Of a stretch of DNA of 64,000 nucleotides, positions 61,812-64,000 are shown one piece after another. The DNA is from Epilithonimonas tenax DSM 16811 (GTDB lineage: Bacteria > Bacteroidota > Bacteroidia > Flavobacteriales > Weeksellaceae). The position numbers were made by a program, and so were the translations under genes. Within the stretch, counting starts at the first letter, position 1, and every line of letters begins with the position of its first letter. The notes under the pieces were generated by a model. The model was not told where the DNA came from and did not search any database. It saw nothing but the letters and a program-made list of their open reading frames with translations. The DNA is taken from the NCBI RefSeq assembly GCF_000428485.1, contig NZ_AUAA01000011.1, positions 40,809 through 104,808 of the forward strand, written 5' to 3'.

Positions 61812-63134
61812 ATGAACACACTTGTACACGAAAATAAAGTAAAAGAAACCCTTGGAAAACACATCCTTGCAGACGGTTTCGATTTTGTGATGGATTTTGA
61901 AAAGTCCCACGGTTCTTATATTGTTGACAGATTGACTGGCAAAGAATATCTCGATATGTTCTCGATGTTTGCTTCTGCAGCCGTTGGCTACAACCATCCC
62001 TACATTTTGGAAAAAGCCAATTGGCTGGGGAAAATGGCAATCTATAAACCAACGCTCAGTGACGTTTATTTGCAGGAATACGCAGATTTTATGGAGGTTT
62101 TCTCCAGAGTTGCGATCCCAAAAGAACTGCCTTATTGCTTCTTCGTGGAAGGTGGTGCTTTGGCGGTAGAAAATGCTTTGAAAACCGCATTCGACTGGAA
62201 AACCAGAAAGAACTGGCAAAAAGATATTGATACAGAAGCTGGTATTGCGATTCATTTCAAACAAGCTTTTCACGGCAGAAGTGGTTACACATTGTCCCTT
62301 ACCAATACTTCCGATCCAAGAAAACACCAGTATTTTCCAAAATTCAAATGGCCCAGAATTACCAATCCAAAACTGAATTTCCCTATTACAGCGGAAAACC
62401 TAGAAGAGACAGTCAAACACGAGCAGATGGCTTTGCTTCATATTCAGGAAGCGATTTTGACCCATCCGAACGAGGTGGCTTGCATCATCATAGAGCCGAT
62501 TCAGGCAGAAGGTGGTGACAATCATTTCAGAAACGAGTTCTTTGCAGAATTGAGAAGGATTTGCGACGAGAATGAGATTCTTCTGATTTTAGACGAAGTA
62601 CAAACCGGAATCGGAATGACTGGTAAAATGTGGGCTTATGAAGATTTGGGAATTATTCCGGATGTCATTTCTTTCGGTAAGAAAACGCAGGTTTGTGGCA
62701 TCTTGGCCAACAAAGAAAAGCTAGACGAAGTGGATCATCATGTTTTTGTGGAAAGCTCCAGAATCAATTCTACTTTTGGTGGAAATTTTATCGATATGCT
62801 CCGTTTTCAGTTGGTTTTAGAAATTATTGAGAACGAAAACCTGGTTGAAAATTCCAAAGTTGTGGGTGGGTTTTTATTAGATGGTTTGAAAAAATTAGAA
62901 CAAAAATACCCCAAACACATCTTCGCTTCCAGAGGCAAAGGATTGATGTGTGCATTTGACTTAAAAGACCACGACACCAGAAACTGGCTATACAAAAGAC
63001 TTTATGAAGAAGGTGTTCTTGGATTGACGTGCGGCGACCAGTCCATCAGATTCCGCCCGCATCTTAATGTAACAAAGGAAGAAATCCAGATCGTTTTAAA
63101 TAAAATAAATTCAATATTTGAGAATTTAAGATAA
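61812..63134 (+). CDS. lat: L-lysine 6-transaminase
   Basis: A 440-aa class III PLP aminotransferase. FFVEGGALAVENALKTAFDWK and FHGRSGYTLSLTNT in the N-terminal half, and IIEPIQAEGGDNHFRNEFF, LLILDEVQTGIGMTGKMW and DVISFGKKTQVCGIL (Schiff-base lysine K290 or K291) are characteristic of LAT. It transfers the epsilon-amino group of lysine to 2-oxoglutarate. The upstream dehydrogenase takes the product further. Relatives in actinobacteria feed beta-lactam synthesis, but nothing of that kind is here. Confidence 0.93.
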   Translation: MNTLVHENKVKETLGKHILADGFDFVMDFEKSHGSYIVDRLTGKEYLDMFSMFASAAVGYNHPYILEKANWLGKMAIYKPTLSDVYLQEYADFMEVFSRVAIPKELPYCFFVEGGALAVENALKTAFDWKTRKNWQKDIDTEAGIAIHFKQAFHGRSGYTLSLTNTSDPRKHQYFPKFKWPRITNPKLNFPITAENLEETVKHEQMALLHIQEAILTHPNEVACIIIEPIQAEGGDNHFRNEFFAELRRICDENEILLILDEVQTGIGMTGKMWAYEDLGIIPDVISFGKKTQVCGILANKEKLDEVDHHVFVESSRINSTFGGNFIDMLRFQLVLEIIENENLVENSKVVGGFLLDGLKKLEQKYPKHIFASRGKGLMCAFDLKDHDTRNWLYKRLYEEGVLGLTCGDQSIRFRPHLNVTKEEIQIVLNKINSIFENLR

Positions 63135-63199
63135 AGAATTTGGGGTTTTGGTATATTTTTTATAAATTGCTAAGCTTAATAAAATCAAAAATCTGAATT

Positions 63200-63427
63200 A
63201 TGGATGCAACAACCAGAGTTTCTGTTTACGAAAGCAGCAGCCCCCAGGAGATCCAGCTAATGAAGTCTAAGCTGGAAGATGCAGGAATAAAATGTGATGT
63301 TGAGAACTCTTACCTTAGTTTTCTATCCACGCCCACTGCAACCAACACTTTTATTAAAGTGGATCTTAAAGACGAGAAGCACGCGTTTGAGATCATCGAT
63401 GAGTATTTAAAATCAAATCAAAATTGA
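63200..63427 (+). CDS. DUF2007-like small protein
   Basis: A 75-aa protein with the pattern VSVYESSSPQEIQLMKSKLEDAGIKCDVENSYLSF and a C-terminal FIKVDLKDEKHAFEIIDEYL, which fits the DUF2007 putative signal-transducing family of small ferredoxin-like folds. Cytoplasmic; the role is unknown. About 110 nt later a hairpin terminator occurs. Confidence 0.75.
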   Translation: MDATTRVSVYESSSPQEIQLMKSKLEDAGIKCDVENSYLSFLSTPTATNTFIKVDLKDEKHAFEIIDEYLKSNQN

Positions 63428-63537
63428 TTTCATCTGTCTATTTTATTTGTCAGATGTTATCTCCATTTAAATTGGTTTGTTTATAGTAAAATTCGGCTAA
63501 TGTCGATTTCATATTTTTAAATTTTACGTTTTACAGG

Positions 63538-63571
63538 AATCGGGTTCAAATTGATTTGAGCCCGATTTTTT
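63538..63571 (+). terminator. Hairpin terminator before the tRNA
   Basis: ATCGGGTTCAAA pairs with TTTGAGCCCGAT (one G-T pair) followed by a T-run. Confidence 0.75.
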
Positions 63572-63584
63572 ATTAATTTGAATT

Positions 63585-63593
63585 TAATTTTGC
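63585..63593 (+). promoter_or_regulatory. -7 box of the tRNA gene
   Basis: TAATTTTGC, a match to TAnnTTTGC, about 40 nt before the mature tRNA 5' end. Confidence 0.45.
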
Positions 63594-63631
63594 GAATAAT
63601 GTATAAAATCATTATCATTGCAAAACAAAAA

Positions 63632-63705
63632 GGGGGATTAGCTCATCTGGCTAGAGCGTTAGACTGGCAGTCTAAAGGTGGTCGGTTCGATCCCGATATC
63701 CTCCA
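63632..63705 (+). tRNA. tRNA-Ala (anticodon GGC)
   Basis: A 74-nt cloverleaf. The acceptor arms GGGGGAT and ATCCTCC pair with one G-T; the D arm is GCTC...GAGC, the anticodon stem TTAGA/TCTAA encloses CTGGCAG with anticodon GGC at 63666-63668, and the T arm GTCGG-TTCGATC-CCGAT is complete. The CCA end is not encoded. A terminator follows. Confidence 0.95.
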
Positions 63706-63712
63706 CAATTTT

Positions 63713-63742
63713 GATCCTGACAATATTTGTTAGGATTTTTTG
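63713..63742 (+). terminator. Terminator of the tRNA gene
   Basis: ATCCTGACAA (63714-63723) pairs with TTGTTAGGAT (63727-63736; one mismatch) followed by TTTTT. Confidence 0.75.
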
Positions 63743-63788
63743 TTTTAAATGTATGTAGGATTTGTGGATCAATTCCAAAACTTGGGGG

Positions 63789-64000
63789 CTAGGCAAAAAG
63801 CTTAGACAACCTAAACAAGAAAAATGCTTTATCCCGCACACCTCTTAGTTGCAATCTGAAGTTTTTTATTTTAGCATTGAATGACTCGGCGGAAGCATTG
63901 GTACTTCTTCTCTCAAAATAATTGAGAATGTCTTTGTAATGGATCATTATGGTTTTCCTGAGTACTGAGAAAGATTTAAATCCTGATTCTTCCACTTCTT
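63789..64000 (-). mobile_element. ISAon1-like transposase, C-terminal end (runs out of the window)
   Basis: The last 70 codons of a transposase on the minus strand. The segment YFERRSTNASAESFNAKIKNFRLQLRGVRDKAFFLFRLSKLFA is the conserved C-terminus of ISAon1/ISL3-type transposases, with the glutamate of the DDE triad in NASAESFNAKIK. The frame is open to the window edge, so the rest lies beyond. The element ends about 85 nt from the 3' end of tRNA-Ala. Whether the full IS is intact cannot be seen. Confidence 0.8.

Noticed and set aside
63659..63841. Short minus-strand frame ending in VEDIGIEPTTFRLPV
   Set aside because: The C-terminal peptide is the well-known false translation of the complementary strand of a tRNA gene; the tRNA cloverleaf explains it.
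1..64000. CRISPR arrays, toxin-antitoxin pairs, restriction-modification or prophage genes
   Set aside because: I looked for spaced direct repeats, paired small genes and phage or restriction motifs on both strands and saw none that hold up.

Overview
The window looks like chromosomal DNA of a flavobacterium close to Chryseobacterium/Epilithonimonas (Weeksellaceae). The reasons are an AT-rich base composition, Bacteroidota promoters (TTG - about 18-20 nt - TAnnTTTG), type IX secretion sorting domains, a 14-subunit nuo operon with a short NuoG and separate NuoC and NuoD, short-chain L-threonine dehydrogenase, a PyrE-PyrF fusion, and a lysine 6-aminotransferase. I infer the genus; no rRNA gene is present.

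Layout. 1-14.6 kb: a minus-strand operon for respiratory complex I (nuoA to nuoN, read from 14.6 kb down to 0.2 kb), interrupted between nuoF and nuoG by a gene for an outer-membrane-type protein. 14.7-23 kb: housekeeping and accessory enzymes (GNAT protein, membrane Zn-peptidase, YigZ, a FabH-like ketosynthase, metallophosphoesterase, degenerate NodB-fold protein, threonine dehydrogenase, sulfurtransferase). 23-31 kb: cell-envelope genes, with a 1080-aa predicted barrel, two tandem type IX cargo proteins, and a protein that fuses an inactive M1-peptidase-like part to a predicted barrel. 31-33.8 kb: a GIY-YIG nuclease gene framed by long inverted repeats, then pyrimidine synthesis (PyrE-PyrF) and DNA repair (Tag), with more copies of the same short repeat. 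33.9-38.8 kb: serine hydrolase, a 40-aa membrane peptide, PhyH-type dioxygenase and a PLP-enzyme pair that fits capnine (sulfonolipid) synthesis. 39-53.8 kb: DUF2723 membrane protein, KdsA, TonB-dependent receptor, NlpC/P60, O-methyltransferase, OmpA-like lipoprotein, TilS, DsbD, GNAT. 54-59.8 kb: a decayed exbD gene, lipoprotein, hydrolase, DUF1304, NrnA-like phosphoesterase, type IX cargo, Era, DoxX. 60-63.4 kb: lysine catabolism (semialdehyde dehydrogenase plus lysine 6-aminotransferase). 63.6-64 kb: tRNA-Ala(GGC) and the end of an ISAon1-like transposase running out of the window.

The most unusual content is in the gaps between genes. One short bulged hairpin (core GTCTTCGAG-N3/4-CTCAGAC) forms the ends of the inverted repeats around the GIY-YIG gene, occurs twice in tandem near pyrFE, and has relatives, in both orientations, in the loops of a second and larger hairpin family present four times here. 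This looks like a REP-type repeat system whose candidate mobiliser is a single-domain GIY-YIG nuclease instead of a RAYT transposase. That link is inferred from layout, not demonstrated.
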